In this document: piece after piece, positions 5,455 through 5,656 of the stretch
Numbering within the stretch: position 1 is the stretch's first letter
Layout: every line of letters begins with the position of its first letter
Assembly: GCA_011773795.1 (NCBI GenBank)
Contig: WVWW01000128.1
Location: forward strand, 3,271-8,926
DNA: 5,656 nt
Reading direction: 5' to 3'
From: Acidobacteriota bacterium
Lineage (GTDB): Bacteria; Acidobacteriota; Polarisedimenticolia; Polarisedimenticolales; Polarisedimenticolaceae
Program-made: the position numbers and the translations under genes
The notes under the pieces: generated by a model
Databases searched by the model: none
What the model saw: only the letters and a program-made list of their open reading frames with translations
Told to the model about the DNA's origin: nothing

Positions 5455-5656
5455 CGTCCCGCTCCGTGCGACGGATGCGAGCGGTGATCCGCTCGATCCT
5501 GTCCGCGACCCCGGCGATCACCTCGGAGACGTTCTCGATCTCCCGTGCCGCCTCGTCCCAACGCTCCAGCTCGATCGCCTCGCGGGCGCCGGGCAACGTC
5601 TTGACCCCGTAGCCGGTATAAAAGCCCGGCGAGTAGATCTGGTGCCGGAACCAGGG
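5447..5656 (-). CDS. C-terminal end of an M28 peptidase, PSMA/glutamate carboxypeptidase II-like (truncated by window edge)
   Basis: An open minus-strand frame enters from the right edge and ends at TGA (5449-5447) after 69 visible residues. It begins PWFRHQIYSPGFYTGYG, continues VKTLPGAREAIELERWDEAA and ends with a charged helix. The 'RH-IY-P...G....PG...A' pattern matches the transferrin-receptor-like dimerisation domain at the C-terminus of human PSMA and its bacterial homologues. These are co-catalytic zinc exopeptidases that remove C-terminal acidic residues or act on related peptides, usually after export. The zinc-binding peptidase domain lies outside the window, so activity and localisation cannot be judged. 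The end overlaps the amidase start by 8 bp, making this the most upstream visible gene of the minus-strand operon. The family call is from recall of the motif; the frame and stop are directly seen. Confidence 0.8.
   Translation of the reverse strand, partial: PWFRHQIYSPGFYTGYGVKTLPGAREAIELERWDEAAREIENVSEVIAGVADRIERITARIRRTERDDG

Noticed and set aside
5610..5622. TAGCCGGTATAAA, an exact 13-bp copy of 653-665
   Set aside because: The second copy lies inside the conserved coding sequence of the M28 peptidase on the opposite strand. One 13-bp match in 5.6 kb is within chance expectation, so it is not treated as a repeat family or promoter.

Overview
This is a GC-rich bacterial window with tightly packed genes. 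It looks like ordinary chromosome: there are no RNA genes, insertion sequences, CRISPR arrays, phage genes or long gene-free stretches. Seven protein-coding genes fill it, and both outer ones are cut by the window edges. The host cannot be named from this sequence. The gene mix (Staphylococcus-type class I aldolase, bacterial TMTC-like TPR membrane protein, PSMA-like M28 peptidase, DUF1820) would suit a deep-branching Gram-negative such as a myxobacterium or a related former 'deltaproteobacterium', an acidobacterium or a planctomycete. That is inference from gene content only.

Left part, plus strand (1-3118): the C-terminal three quarters of a class I fructose-1,6-bisphosphate aldolase. After 20 bp comes a 621-residue polytopic membrane protein with a GT-C/TMTC-like N-terminal half and C-terminal TPR repeats. 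After another 58 bp comes a small secreted protein of unknown function, possibly NTF2-like. These three point the same way but show no clear functional link.

Right part, minus strand (5656 down to 3123): a four-gene operon with every junction overlapping. In transcription order it encodes the C-terminal end of a PSMA/glutamate-carboxypeptidase-II-like M28 peptidase, a nitrilase-superfamily carbon-nitrogen hydrolase, a membrane-anchored metallo-beta-lactamase-fold hydrolase, and a DUF1820 protein. The overlaps are 8, 4 and 4 bp. Three hydrolases in a row suggest breakdown or processing of a peptide- or amide-containing compound, but the substrate is unknown.

The two gene blocks converge with only 4 bp between their stop codons (3119-3122), where a small inverted repeat spans both stops. 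Two genes without a visible Shine-Dalgarno sequence (starts at 676 plus and 3482 minus) each have a -10-like hexamer exactly 10 nt before the ATG. This suggests near-leaderless transcripts and an internal promoter for the DUF1820 gene.
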